Shown here: positions 46,077 to 58,024 of the stretch, one piece after another | Layout: every line of letters starts with the position of its first letter | Numbering within the stretch: the first letter of the stretch is position 1 | DNA from: Balaenoptera acutorostrata | Taxonomy: Eukaryota > Chordata > Mammalia > Artiodactyla > Balaenopteridae | Direction: 5' to 3' | Length of the DNA stretch: 64,000 bases | Assembly: GCF_949987535.1 (NCBI RefSeq) | Contig: NC_080067.1 | Coordinates: 5,704,001-5,768,000 of the forward strand | Notes under the pieces: model-generated | What the model was told of the DNA's origin: nothing | Databases searched by the model: none | Seen by the model: the letters and a program-made list of their open reading frames with translations, nothing else | Position numbers and translations under genes: made by a program

Positions 46077-46764
46077 ATTATGGGTTGACTGTGTCCCCTT
46101 ATCCCCAAAACATACATCAGCGTTCTAACCCCCAGCACATCAGAATGTGACCTTATTTAGAGATAATTCTTTAAAGAGGTAATCAAGTTAAATGAAGTCA
46201 TTAGGGTGGGCCCTACTTCAACATGACTCATGTCTTCATTAAAAAGGAGGAAAACAAACTTACATTACCAAAGAGGAAAGGGGGGTGATAAATTAGGAAT
46301 TTGGGATTATGATATACACACTACTGTATATAAAATAGATAACCAACAAGGACCTACTGTATAGCACAGGGAATTATACTCGATATCTTGTCGTATATAT
46401 ATAAAACTGAATCACTTTGCTGTATACCTGAAACTAATGCAACATTGTAAATCAACTATATTTCAATAAAAAATTTTTAAAACCCACAAAAATCCCCAAA
46501 AACAAAAACCAAAAAAAGGGGGTGGGGAGAATTCAGACACAATCACACACACACACACAGTTGGCACATGAAGACTTATGCTGCCACACAACCCAGTACC
46601 CCCAGAAGAGCTAGGAGAGAGGCCTGGAACAGATCCTTCCGTGGTGTCCTCCGAGGACACCTTGATCACAGACGTCTAGCCTCCAGAAATGTGAGATGAT
46701 AAACTTCTGTTGTTTTAGCCACTCAGTTTGTGGTCTTTGCTATGGCAGCCCTAGGAACTGAACA
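46077..46764 (+). mobile_element. MLT1/MST-type LTR, split by an L1
   Basis: The left part reads 'tattatgggttgactgtgtc', 'cagaatgtgaccttatttag' and 'ttagggtgggccctacttca'. The right part resumes at about 46523 and ends with 'gtctagcctccagaaatgtg', 'cttctgttgttttagccact' and 'gctatggcagccctaggaac'. Together they form one MaLR LTR interrupted by the L1 tail at 46251-46512. Confidence 0.88.
46251..46512 (+). mobile_element. L1 3' tail inserted in an MLT1/MST LTR
   Basis: The L1 3' UTR landmarks 'taaaatagataaccaacaag', 'cactttgctgtatacctgaa' and 'ttcaataaaaaatttttaaa' are present. The flanking words aaaaaggagg (46241-46250) and aaaaaggggg (46513-46522) may be the target-site duplication, but A-richness makes this uncertain. 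Confidence 0.85.
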
Positions 46765-47379
46765 CGCAGGGTGACATGAGAAAAAAAAAAATCTTCATTC
46801 TTTGCCCCACCCCCGATATCAGAGGGGCTGTAGGTGTATCAGACATTCTGCTTGGTGCCTCAGCTACTTGCTTCTCTGCATGCTGCTTTCGGTGTCAGAT
46901 GCTTGTCTACTGGGTCCCCACAGTTGCTCTTCTCAAGGTCTCTGAGAAGTTTCCTTCCTGTGTCTCTCACCCGATATCAAGGGCACTCATGCTATCTACT
47001 CTGTCTCATCTGTTTCCTAAGTTACTCTGGGCGTCCAGCCTCTTTTACTGGCATGGGAGGGAAGAGTAGAGTAGAGTCATTTTTCCGATACCATCCTGCA
47101 AGTCCCTTTTGAACAGGTATTTGGCTGGAGATGGGCGGTCAGGTAGGAGCCGCAGACCTGGCCCTCTGGCGCTGCCTTGGTACCCCAGCTTGGGGGAACT
47201 GGCATCTCACTTTGAGGAAAACTCACTCCCCTATTATTTTGCTATCAGTTTGAGGTCTTGGGTGATATTGAAAACAAGTCCAGCTTTAATAACCTGTTAC
47301 CATTTATCTTCAACTTCCACCACCTTACCTACCTGCCCTTGCATGTTATTTCGTTTTCCATTTCAGCCAACCGTCCTGA
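46765..47379. other. unassigned sequence
   Basis: This is a moderately GC-rich stretch with no recognised family. Plus frames at 46776-47465 overlap in different registers and show no domain; the last runs into the L2. Confidence 0.4.
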
Positions 47380-47860
47380 AAAAAGTAGCTAGATGTGTTG
47401 TTTCCATTGGTCTCCACGTACTTCTCAGTCCTCATCTCTATCTTCTGTTTCCACAGCAACACTGAAAAGTGTCTTGGAAGAAATTACCGCTAAACTCTTG
47501 ATTGCTTCATCCAATGTTCAGTTCTCAGTACTGACCACCCTGTGGCCTTTTTGAACCTCAGTGAACCACTGTGAACACCCCCTTCCACCTTAAAACTCTC
47601 CCCTGTGTTCCCTGCCTTCTTATCTTCTCCTTCCTCTTATCTTTTCAATCTCCTTCCAAAAGCTCCTCTTCCTCTATCCGTCATTAAATGTTTGTCGTCC
47701 CCAGGTTTCTTCCTTGACACCTTTTTTTTTCTCCCTTTCTCTTTACAATCTAACCCAATATAAAAGTTTTTTTCACTAATCACTTCCAAATCTAAAGGTC
47801 CACACTAGCTCACTTTCCTCAATTCCAGATCATTATTTTACTACCTAATGAACATTTTTG
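47380..47860 (+). mobile_element. L2 LINE, ORF2 reverse-transcriptase region
   Basis: The sequence follows the L2/CR1 ORF2 pattern around the RT domain: 'tgttcagttctcagtactga', 'aaatgtttgtcgtccccagg' and 'cacttccaaatctaaaggtc' (the last is the region of the RT YADD box in intact L2). No reading frame survives. Confidence 0.6.
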
Positions 47861-49660
47861 AAGCTAGGCAATTTCGAACTATTATTCTTGATACAAAAAT
47901 TTTGCAGTCTAGACAATGGAGGAAGAATTACCTGGGATGAAAAGCATTGAAGAGAAGATCTCTCCAAAAAAGAGAAAGAGTAATTACTGAGTTTGAATAA
48001 AAGGAAAAAATGAAATGGAAGTAAATTCTTAATCATTTCATCATTTTATTTTAAGAGTTATTTTATTCATTGTGATGTAATTTTCTTCACTAAATGCTTG
48101 TTATTTTATAATGTATTAATATGCTTTCAGTTGAAACATGTCATCCATCTGGAAACATTCTGTTATAATTTTTTAAAAGCAACAATTTAAATCATTTTAC
48201 CAATTTATTCGTTATGCTTTTTTTCGCCTCTCTTCAATTCTGTATATTGTTCTCAGTGATAAAGGAAAAGGTAGTAGGCATCTTAGAAGTATCTTCTCTA
48301 TACAATTGCTATTTAGAAATCATCAGAACAAGTTTGAACCACTTTGCTAGGTGATTTAAAACTTATAATTTTCCTGTTCCCCTTGCTGAATGATTGTTAT
48401 TCATATAACTTATTTTATTTTTGCTTTTATCACACTGTTTTGCCCGTAAACAATTTGCAGGAGAGCAAATGCCATCTGTGTTGTCACTTTTTTGTGTCCC
48501 CCACATGCAGCAGCTGTTATAAAAATGTTTCTTAAAAACTAAAACAAAATTCCTTTTTATGTTTATGTCTAAAGCATTTATCAATCTGCTCGACTTCTAA
48601 GACTAAGGTTTTAGCTGTTGCTGTTGTTTTTTGCTCTCCTAAATTCTCCAGCCACAAGTATTGTCTCTTCATCCCACAAAATCATTTTTTATAAACTATG
48701 CCATTAAACAGCACAGTTATGTTTCCTTGAAGGATTTCCAAAATGATAGAATCAATTACTGGTAGTAGATAGCTAAAGGGCACACTCAGCAACAAACTCT
48801 CTGATATTTAAGACTAAATCCACAAAAATTAAACATCCTTCGTGACATTTCAGTACATGAAATAAACTGCCACTCCACAGTTGAGAATCTACAAAGTACA
48901 ACAACCCAAGTTAAAGTCTTGTTCTCATAAAGGTTTACCCTAAATACAGTTTTTATGTGAGCCCCCCAGAGGCCAGGGACCATTTCTTTCTTACGGTTGT
49001 GAGCACACTGGAGCAACTTGAAACATCCATAGAAAAAGAAATCAATAAATGCCGCTTCCAGAGGGACAGACTTGGAGAGGTGAGGAGAGGAAGGAACGCT
49101 TGCCAAGTCTTTTGAAAAAGTCTGGCATGGAATGGAATGACAGACGTTCTAGCCAGGTGGCCCACACATACGAATGAAAGGATATGCTAGAAGAGGACCC
49201 ATAGGGACATGGTGGGTCCAATCATGACCACAGCTCAAGATTAAATTCATACCATTATGTAGGAAGAACTATTAAAAAATACCTACGCAACTCATTGTTC
49301 GATTTGCTTATTCAGGGCCAATGCTAATCATGCATTTGAACTCAGATCTCATCAACCATAAGGTCCTTGCCAAATGTAAACCAGAGGGAATTACGTAAAT
49401 ATATATCAGCTGTCCATGTTTCCATTTCTTTGTATAGAGGCATGCTAATTCAATATAGACAAGGAAGCATTCTATGATTTAGCAAGACTAGGTTCAAAAT
49501 TGTAAACATTGCTGTGGTTTTTCTGAGCCATCGATCACACTTCCACCAGAGGCTCTATGTCTTCGGAAAGGATAAAGACCAGAGCTAGTCACAGGGACAT
49601 CGTGAGAGAGGGTGATACTCAGAGAGGAGGGTGAAAGGATGCCAAATGCAGGCAGCTCAC
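47861..49660. other. long unassigned sequence
   Basis: No gene or named repeat is recognised over 1.8 kb. The last part (49500-49660) is less AT-rich and adjoins the candidate exon. Confidence 0.4.
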
Positions 49661-49932
49661 CTCCAAAGGTTGCTGACTTCGGCATAAAGGTTCTTCCTTC
49701 TTTCTTCCAAGCATCGATCCCACCCAGAGCCGGATCCTATGTCCATAGTCATGGTGCAGTGAATTGAGTGTGACCCCATCTGTACCATGACCCCTAGAAG
49801 GGAGGAGCTTCATCCATCCTCCAGCTGTATGTTTGAAGTAGAAGTAGGAAGCCGAACAGCATGATGAAACAGGCGGACAACCCAAGGATATGGGCGTCAT
49901 TCACTGTGCGTCGGTTGATGTTTAAATGGCAC
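49661..49932 (-). other. possible (decayed?) exon with a hydrophobic segment
   Basis: On the minus strand a 272-bp block is bounded by a good acceptor (pyrimidine-rich tract ending ttttccttgag just before 49932) and a consensus donor (ggag then gtgagc, intron starting at 49660). One frame reads HLNINRRTVNDAHILG, then the hydrophobic run LSACFIMLFGFLLLL, then stops at about 49797. Another frame is open from an ATG at 49900 through the donor (YFYFKHTAGGWMKLLPSRGH, and further). Neither is recognised as a known protein. The alternation of plausible protein-like stretches between frames could mean a frameshifted exon or chance. It is a candidate only. Confidence 0.25.
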
Positions 49933-49936
49933 CTCA

Positions 49937-49973
49937 AGGAAAACAAACAAACAAACATGTATGTATGTATGTG
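49937..49973. repeat. compound (AAAC)n/(ATGT)n microsatellite
   Basis: Three to four 'aaac' units are followed directly by 'atgt' units. The tract abuts the candidate splice acceptor on the minus strand. Confidence 0.85.
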
Positions 49974-50330
49974 ATGGTTAATCTTAGGTGTCAACTTGTC
50001 TGGGCCGTGGCAGCCAGATAGTTGGTTAACATTACTCTGGATATTTCTATGGAGATTTTTTTGGATGAGATGATCATTTAAATCAGTGGACTTTGAGGAA
50101 AGCGGATTACCTTCTGTAATGTGGAAAGGACGTATCCAATCAGTTGAAGGCCTTAATAGGAACAAAGTCGGACCTTCCCAAGCAAGGAGGAATTCTGCCA
50201 GGCTGCTTCTTTTGGACTCTTCCCTGGGTCTCCAGACTGCCCACCTACTGTGTAGACTTTGGGCTTACCAAGCCTCCACAATCACGTGAACTAATTCTTT
50301 AAAATCTCTCTCTCTCTCTCGTCTAGCAGT
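49974..50330 (+). mobile_element. MLT2-type LTR (ERVL)
   Basis: 'gatggttaatcttaggtgtc', 'aacttgtctgggccgtggca', 'ggatgagatgatcatttaaa', 'ccaatcagttgaaggcctta' and 'gcctccacaatcacgtgaac' are the ordered landmarks of a mammalian ERVL LTR of the MLT2 type. A TC run lies near its end (50307-50320). The 3' boundary is approximate. Confidence 0.78.
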
Positions 50331-51889
50331 CAATAATCAAAGATACCCATCCTTGACTTGTAGTGTTTTCTGATGCTGATGTCCACGGTGTACGTTTCCC
50401 ATCATGGCTGATTTCAAGCTACCAACGTGTTGTGGCTGGCCCTGGAGTTGGAGAGAGATGTGCAGGACCACACCATTGCATAGTGTTTCCACTATGCAGA
50501 CAACTATACACATCGACAACCTCAAGAGAATAGACACTAGTAAAATGTAGTAAAATAATGAAGAACTGATGAGTTCCAACCATTTATTACCTTTGTTTTT
50601 AATATCATTTCATTGTAAGCATCTATAATATATATTTTTTAATATTGGCTATGTTGACTAACTGGAATGCAAAAGTTCCTGAAAATTTAAACATTAGCTC
50701 ATGTGAGCCAGTACAAACTGGCTCCAAAACACCACAAGCCAGGATCAAGATCCAGCTTAATAGCCGGGTCAAGGCCATGAAACTCTTCCAGGGGATAACT
50801 ATGGGTTAGAAACAGAGATACAAACTGAAGACATTAGAAGGGAGACTCTGCAATCGCAATAAAGGAATTTTTTTACTTTGGCAACGCTACTTTCAGAGTC
50901 GTCTACTGATTTTCAAGGCACACTGTACCAAGTGCCTGATAATTTCAGTTCAGCAACATTCTGGGTTGAAAAGGATTTTCTAATTTGACCAGAGAATAAA
51001 ATTATCATATAAAACACTACTTCTATGGAAAATAAATCTCAGGGTCCAAACAACCAACTTCAAAAGGTCGTTTTTAGAACACTGTGTTCATAACTTATAG
51101 ACTGCCTGTATGTATACAAATGACAGGGTCAGTTTGTGTGGGTAAATTGTATTTTTCCCAAATAATATGAAATAGAATTCACAATAATGGTTGTACTAAG
51201 TGTTTAATTTAGTGATCTTAATTTTTTTCTTGAAAAATGATAACAAGCAATCAGGTAACCAACCCTCAGTTTTCCTTACCCCTCTGTGGACCCCCTGCAT
51301 CATGACTGTGTGTCTTGTGTTACACACCAACACTGAAAGTCTTAGCATTCACCCATTGACATGCACTAAGGATACCATAAAATCATGCATGAATTGATTC
51401 CCTTTGAAAGACAAGAGATTTGACTTTGTAGCTATGATTTCCTGCTGAGGATCGGGAAATGGATGAGATGGCGTAGCACGTCTCAGTCTGAGACCAATTG
51501 TTCTTATCTGTGGTTCAGCCTACATTAGCTGCTGAGAGCACCTCAAAGATGGCGCTAGAAATGCATTGCTTCAATAAACAATCACGGTTTCCACATATAT
51601 AAATTCTACCCTTATGGGTGCAACAATTTGACGAAATACAATCAAAATGAAATGACCTTCATTTCTTTAGTCAATATGCTTTATTTTGCTCTGCAGAAAG
51701 CATCGTGTATCACTACAACCCATTTCTCATCATTTCTAGTAAATTTATTTAAACTTGCACCTTTTCAGGTTTCAGGAATCTTGGCAAAGTCTGCTAAACT
51801 GTATGTGTTCCTTCATATCTTGGAATAGCATGAGCGAAAATAAATGGTAGAATCATATAATCATAATTTTTTATATCTGAATGTATATT
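50331..51889. other. unassigned sequence
   Basis: No repeat family is named. The minus frame 50337-50579 (80 codons) has no domain. The rest is AT-rich. Confidence 0.4.
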
Positions 51890-51985
51890 ATAAAACATCA
51901 TGGTCAGATAACACCTTCTTGTTCTATAGATAGGAAAACGAAGATTTAGAGTATGTAAGTGACATGGTCAGTTTGGCTAGATAGT
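51890..51985 (-). mobile_element. MIR SINE fragment
   Basis: 'ctatagataggaaaacgaag' and 'agagtatgtaagtgacatgg' resemble the reversed MIR core. Confidence 0.5.
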
Positions 51986-52045
51986 GTCTCATTAGAAAAA
52001 ATTTATTTTTCATTTCATGGAGGAAAAAGGAGTTTGTTAGTATAT

Positions 52046-52276
52046 ATTTTTTTAACTTTTTATTTTATATTATAGCTGATTTACAATGTTGTGTTAGTTT
52101 CAGGTGTACAGCAAAGTGATTCAGTTATACAGATACATTTATCTATTCTTTTTCAAATTCCTTTCCCATTTAGATTGTTACATAATATTGAGCAGAGTTA
52201 CCTGTGCTATACAGTAGGTTCTTGTTGCTTATCCATTTTAAATATAGCAGTGTGTACATGTCAATCCCAAACTCCC
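52046..52276 (-). mobile_element. short truncated L1 3' end
   Basis: 'ggtgtacagcaaagtgattc' and 'tgctatacagtaggttcttg' are the reversed L1 3' UTR. The flanking words ttagtatat at 52037-52045 and 52277-52285 form a 9-bp target-site duplication. Confidence 0.9.
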
Positions 52277-52285
52277 TTAGTATAT

Positions 52286-52904
52286 TTCTAAAGATAAAGA
52301 AATTATTTTAAATGATACTAATACATGTTTCTAGCTTTAAAATCAATTTGACTTTTCCCCCATGGATTACTTCTTGTAGAACAAATGATTATAAAATAAA
52401 AAAGTGGAGTTCTTGATGGGAAGACAAACTGCTAACACATTGTCATAAATCTAGACAAAAGGGTGAGATAATGATCTTTTACACATACAAACTAACCCAT
52501 AAATGATGTATGGTGTTTTCTCATGACATTTTTTTAATGTGGTAGGAGACATAGCAAAAGTCTGTCACCTCCAAATAATCATAAATAATATTATTTCAGA
52601 AGAATCTTTGAGTGTTCTGTTAAATAGTGAGAACTCTTCAACTGTACTCCATTCTTCAAAGCAAATATTCTAAATGTAAACACTATAAGCACGGTTTTCC
52701 TAATCACTCTTTACCTTCACCTAAAGGCCCCTGCACACCTTTTTTGAGGACAAAGTGGAGAAACTGGGAAAGTTTCCAAGCAACTGTGCCTTTTATTAAA
52801 AAAAGTCCACATAATTGGCTAAGGAAAACGCAGTGTCGCCACTGCTCATGTACTTGGTCTAATAAAAACTAAAAACAAAATTATTCCTGACTCCATGGTA
52901 TAGA
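52286..52904. other. unassigned AT-rich sequence
   Basis: No gene or named repeat is seen. The plus frame 52627-52872 has no domain. Confidence 0.4.
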
Positions 52905-53070
52905 GCTATGTTCCTCAAACTTTAATATATGAGAATCAGGGGATCTTGTTAAAGTGCAAATCCTGATTTACGAATTCTGGAACGGGGCCAGAGCCTCTGG
53001 AGGTCTAACAAGCTCACAGGTCAGCCTGATTCTGCTGTTTCAGACCACATCTGAAGTAGCAAAATCCCTC
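52905..53070 (+). mobile_element. hAT-Charlie MITE (MER3/MER5-like)
   Basis: 'tgttcctcaaactttaatat', 'ggggatcttgttaaagtgca', 'gaggtctaacaagctcacag' and 'ctgaagtagcaa' match the order of an abundant hAT-Charlie MITE. I leave the subfamily open. Confidence 0.78.
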
Positions 53071-53214
53071 CGCTATAGTCATTTTTATACTTCTGGAGCT
53101 TTGAAAGAACACTGTGGTTGAAATCCACACGCCCATTTGAAGCACTTTCCATGGTTTGATTTACACGTCATTTGCATAGCCATCACATTTTTACATTTTT
53201 AAAGACTATTTATT

Positions 53215-53350
53215 AGCTTTATTTGATTTATTTATTTATTTTTGGCCACGCCACACAGCTTGCAGGATCTTAGTTGCCTGACCAGGGATCGAACCTGGGC
53301 CCTGGCAGTGAAGGCACCGAGCCCTAACCACTGGACCGCCAGGGAATGCC
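53215..53350 (-). mobile_element. older short CHR-type tRNA SINE
   Basis: The minus strand holds only the tRNA-like head of a CHR-group SINE: 'ctggcggtccagtggttagg' (reverse complement of about 53327-53346) carries the A box, and 'cccaggttcgatccctggtc' carries the B box. It differs from the six longer CHR copies and has a T-rich left end. Confidence 0.82.
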
Positions 53351-54596
53351 AATTTGGTCAAAGCAAAGTAGACTGAAGTAAGGGTTCAGGGAAGTATGGG
53401 GAAGGGTTTGCTCACCTACTTCTACTTTGTTTCCCTTGAAAGGTGAAAACATTAAGAAGGAAGAAAGATTGTCACCTCAAATACCCTCTGTCCGTTTTAA
53501 GAGGAAAGGGATCACATTATGAAACCAACTAAAGGCTCCTGTATTCATGATTCTCTGATACTAAAGTCTGTAAGCAACTTGCCAAATGAGGACCCTCTGG
53601 GGCCCTTTTAAATGCAGCACCCAGTGGCTCAGAGACAGCTATTTGTTTTATGTTTAGTGACTCTTAAACCATGTGACTATTTTTTTTTCACTGAAGTGCT
53701 TCTGTGTGTTACAGCACCTGTGAGCCAAGTGTTGTATTTAGAGTGTGAAGGACTTGACACTTCAGTTAATAAATTCTTCTTAATAGCTTCCTGCCTCTGA
53801 AGAAAGGTTGGTTTAGAGCTGATCAGCTAATACACAAAAGCCTACACCATTTCAACATTACAGTCCTGCCTCTCATGTGAGGGGTTATGATGACATAACT
53901 TTGCTTAATGCTAAACAACTATATTAAGAATAGAGACAAGAAGCATCTGCAAAGGTAGCAGAGAGCAAGCATCTAATCCCAGAGGTGGCAATAAACAGGA
54001 TCCTGCACATCCTTTCCTGAGCACACAATTCTGTCATTCAGATGACACTGCAGTTTGGCTGAAATCAGTCATGAAAACAAACACTTTGGAGTCAAGAGCA
54101 CTAAACTCCTTGTGCTGAAAGAATATGACAAACAGGACTTTTTTCTCCCTATTTATGATTTTTTTAATCCAATAAGGTAAATTATCATATCATTTGATTT
54201 CTCGTTAGTGTCATTTGCGACAAGCAAAATGTCGCCGTCTTGACATTTTTTACAAATTTGAGAGGAGTTTGAACGATGAAAAATAACAGGGGCACCTGTT
54301 TTCATTCCGGTAGGATATCACAGGAGAACTATTCTTGGCAGCAAGTCTTGTCCTACCCCTCTGCTCTCCAAATAGATGGAGTTCTTTATGCAAAATATCT
54401 TTAGGGTGTGTATGAACCTAAATAAAAATGGTATTCCAAAGGATTCTCTGCATAACACAGAGAAGCGCTTCAAAGGAGTTTAAGAAATAACTGCTTTAAT
54501 ATATAGCTGCAAATAATTCACTGGTTTTAGGAACAAAACGCAATATAACAGATATGGTGTGTTATAGCTAAAATATTTAAATCTTCAAAAAGCAAA
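53351..54596. other. unassigned sequence, possible conserved segment
   Basis: No repeat is recognised. Around 54130-54320 is a segment with CpGs and symmetric words, such as 'gcgacaagcaaaatgtcgcc'; see the findings. Confidence 0.4.
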
Positions 54597-54910
54597 TAGA
54601 AGGGTATCCATGACCCAGTAATTACAATTCTTGGTATCTAGCTAGACAATAATTTGTTTAGATGAGAACATTGAAATGTTTCATACAGGGCTGTTTATAA
54701 TAGTGTAAACATGAAAATCACTTACATGTCCATTCATGTAGTGCAATATTATACAGCAGTTAAGAAGGAAGTTAAGTTAAAGGACCCCATGCAAAAACTA
54801 TTATTGGATAACGAAAGCAAAAGAGAAATATTTGCACAGTATGATACATTCTTCTATAAAAACACACAGAATACTCTGTATTTTCTATTTTATACATATT
54901 AATGCCTTCT
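54597..54910 (+). mobile_element. old L1 (L1M) ORF2 end and 3' UTR
   Basis: 'ccatgacccagtaattacaa', 'gggctgtttataatagtgta' and 'cagtatgatacattcttcta' follow the order of an ancient L1 3' end. Confidence 0.7.
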
Positions 54911-55019
54911 TCATGCCGATGGGATATACATGAAACTGATAGTGGTGGTTTCTTATGAAATGGTCTTGTTCAAATGGCACTTGAATCGTATCTAAATGGG
55001 TCCATGAGACATCTCACAG

Positions 55020-55200
55020 TAATTAAGAATTGAATCTGGAACCAATTGCTTACATTTGAATCACAGTTCTGCTATTTACTAGATAATATCACATCGAATA
55101 AGTTACTTAAGATCTCCCTGTGCTTTGGTTTCCTCAAATATGAGATGGGACTAAAAACAGTACCTCCTTAAGAAAGTTTCTTGGAAGATTACTGAACCTA
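55020..55200 (+). mobile_element. MIR SINE
   Basis: 'cacagttctgctatttacta', 'taagttacttaagatctccc', 'tgctttggtttcctcaaata' and 'gagatgggactaaaaacagt' are MIR landmarks in order. Confidence 0.85.
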
Positions 55201-56654
55201 AGATGTCATCACTTCTAAGATGTGCTATTATGATACATCATCAAATTCAAAGACGCCAGAATGGGGAAAGATCAACATCTTAAAATGGAAAAATACACGT
55301 AAAGCATTTATAAGGAGCACTTTATATGTGTTGCTTATCATTATATTCTGAAATCTTCACTTATTGCTGTTATAATTAAAATGCATAAAATAAAGAAAAG
55401 GCGGATAGATTTTAACGAGTCTGTCTATGACTTCAAAAGTAGGTTTATTTTGGGAAACCATGAAACAGACTACAACTACCCCCATTAAATATTTCCACAA
55501 GCAGGCACACCAATGCCTCAGCTCTAAAAATTCAGCGGCATCGGTGGAGTTAATTTTCGTAGGTTCATCCATTGCAAATCCCAGTTCCAACAGCATCTGA
55601 CACTGCAGCTCATGCATTCCCCTGCAGGCCCCTTAAGAAAATCAGCTTTATTAACTAAGTACTAAAAATAGTTTATAATCCAGAGCAAACAAGAACTGTT
55701 ACACAGCACAGCTGTGTTTTCCTTAAACCATTTCGGAGGCTCTCCAGAATCAATTATCACTAGTAGTCTATTGTGCTTTATAGTTCTAGGGAAAGGTCAG
55801 GTTAAATTAATTAACTTCCAATAACTACCAAAGTCTGTGTGACACCGCTGTCATCCTTCTAATCTAACACGTTTCTGGGAATGTGCATGCTACCTAGAAT
55901 CACAGGCTCAGAGAATGGGTCATAGATTGAGGGCGTCTGCTCTTGAATTGATTTCTTTAGTGGATCAAAATTCTGAGCCACTGTGCTTTTGAGACTTGAC
56001 TGCAGGCTGCAATAGATATTTGGGTACAGTGTTTGCTGGGTTGATTCTCAGCTTCACAGAGGGTAGTTATTATAATACTTATTCCTATGCAAACAGAACA
56101 TCCAAAATGACCTTGCTTATGGAATTTGAGTGCTTCGGTGCCCCACAAGATAAGCCTTTGCCTTCTTGCTCTACAGGTCACACAGGGCAGCAGAACAAAC
56201 CTGATCCCATGGCACGTAAAACCCTCCAGGAGTCCACAGTTATGGTGTTTTACGGCAAATGCAAATGGATCGTAGAAATTAAACTGAGCTTTAATTGTGT
56301 TAACAGTTGCTCTGAATCCTTCCTTAGAGTGGGAAAAGGGTGGGGGAAAAATGCTGCTCTGGTTAATGGGCAAAGGCATAATGTAAACAATGATTCTTTG
56401 GAAGATTAGCAATCCTGAAGAAAGCAATTAGAGAAAGGAAGAACATTTAGACAGAAGCTAAAGCTGAGTAGCTTGCAACAGGGTGTAGCTGTGCAGAATT
56501 TTATTTCCACATTAGATGGAATCCTTTCAGAGCTTTTTGTACTACAAAACAGGAAACTTGAGTTTCCAATGATTCCAAATGATACCAAAAATTACATGAA
56601 ATATGAGAAAACTTTTCCAAACTCCTATGTTATTTTCTACCTATGACTCATTGT
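55201..56654. other. unassigned, candidate conserved region
   Basis: This holds two overlapping open frames on opposite strands (55996-56409 plus, 137 codons; 55957-56427 minus, 156 codons) in non-repetitive sequence. Neither shows a known domain. It could be conserved non-coding DNA; see the findings. Confidence 0.4.
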
Positions 56655-56760
56655 AGAACAGCTATTTTGTTCTTCATGTATACCCAGCTGGGCACAATGC
56701 CTGGGATATAGTAGGTATTCAATAAATGTAACCAGTGTTTGTTAATTGAAAGGATAAATG
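56655..56760 (+). mobile_element. L2 LINE 3' end
   Basis: 'gctgggcacaatgcctggga', 'tatagtaggtattcaataaa' and 'agtgtttgttaattgaaagg' match the L2 3' terminus. Confidence 0.7.
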
Positions 56761-56964
56761 AAAGAAAAGAAAGAATAAGTGTATATTTTACTCTCATTTT
56801 TCTTGAAGACCAGTGCTTGATTAATTTGTATTGATAGATGAAACTTATTCAGGCGTCCAGGGGATCTTCAGTGGTCCATGGTAAATTTCTTTGTCTATCC
56901 CATTTTGTCCAGGCAGAAGGAGACAATCACTGTGCAGTTTCCCTAGAAATAAGTAATAGAACAA

Positions 56965-57095
56965 AGAGGAAGGATCACCAGATTTGGAATACAAAGTTTG
57001 ACCACTAACAAGATATGCATTTTGGCAAATCACATACGTTTTTTGTGCCTCAGTTTTTTGCTTTTTTCACACTTATAAGATGACAACAGTATGAA
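56965..57095 (+). mobile_element. MIR SINE fragment
   Basis: 'tttggcaaatcacatacgtt', 'tttgtgcctcagttttttgc' and 'cttataagatgacaacagta' resemble the MIR core. Confidence 0.55.
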
Positions 57096-57659
57096 TTCTT
57101 GATATCTCAGCATAAATTGAATGCTATGTTATGTGTGAAAATGTTTTGAAAGACTATAAAGCAACACTTCTCAAACCATGTTTGATGAAGAATCTTCCTT
57201 TTTTTTTCTTGGTTTTTCATTTCCGGTCCATCGAGAATGGATACTTTTCAAACTCCACATTTGCATGTCGCGGAAATGTTACATTGATGTCAAGGTTTAA
57301 AATGCTTTCTTTCAGTTTCCATCATTATCTTATTGTAGAGCAGTATGAAATGGTTAGCTAACCGGCCAGGGTCTCCCAGGATTTACTCGTTGAGTAGCGA
57401 TGCTATTATTTTCTGTACAAATAGAATGTGGATGATCATGATGGCAGGATAATACAACAGTGACGATGACACGGCTGCTGGTACTCAGAGTGGACCCAGA
57501 GTTGGGGATCAAAGGCTGGACTGGATTTGAGCTGGTTGAGGGGGAAGGGAGAGGACGTTGCACGTACGAGGAAGTCTGAGCAAAGATGAGATGAGAATCA
57601 TAGGGCGCCATCAAGACCACTTCACAGTGGAGCGGATCACATGCCTTCAGAAAATAAGA
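57096..57659. other. unassigned sequence
   Basis: No feature is recognised. The minus frame 57354-57620 (88 codons, Ser/Pro-rich) has no domain. Confidence 0.4.
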
Positions 57660-57900
57660 CTGGAGGGTGAGATCTTGAAGAACATGGGGGTTTTAGCTGG
57701 TGAGCAACGGGCTTGAAGTGGTATTGAGAGACGCTACATTTGGCAACTTTAGGAGGGATACACTGAAGCAGCAATACAGTTGAATGTTCAAGCTATGAAG
57801 TGAGAAGAGTCTAAACTAGAGTGACTAAAGTGGGATCCAAAAGGAATGAATGGATACGAGAAATACAATGAAGGAAGAAATGAAGAAAGCTGTGATCTGT
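57660..57900 (-). mobile_element. L2 LINE fragment
   Basis: 'aagagtctaaactagagtga' and 'aatggatacgagaaatacaa' resemble the antisense L2 ORF2 region. It is strongly diverged. Confidence 0.5.
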
Positions 57901-58024
57901 TGGGAGGATGAGAACGAGAAAAGTGTGAAAGGTATGCAACCATGGTTTATTTCATAGGTAGAAATAAATAATAAACATGGTATATTTCACAAGTAGAAAT
58001 ATATGGAGCAGGGTAATATATGTG

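Noticed and set aside
50337..50579. 80-codon minus-strand open frame
   Set aside because: No domain or splice context is visible, and it begins beside the MLT2-type LTR.
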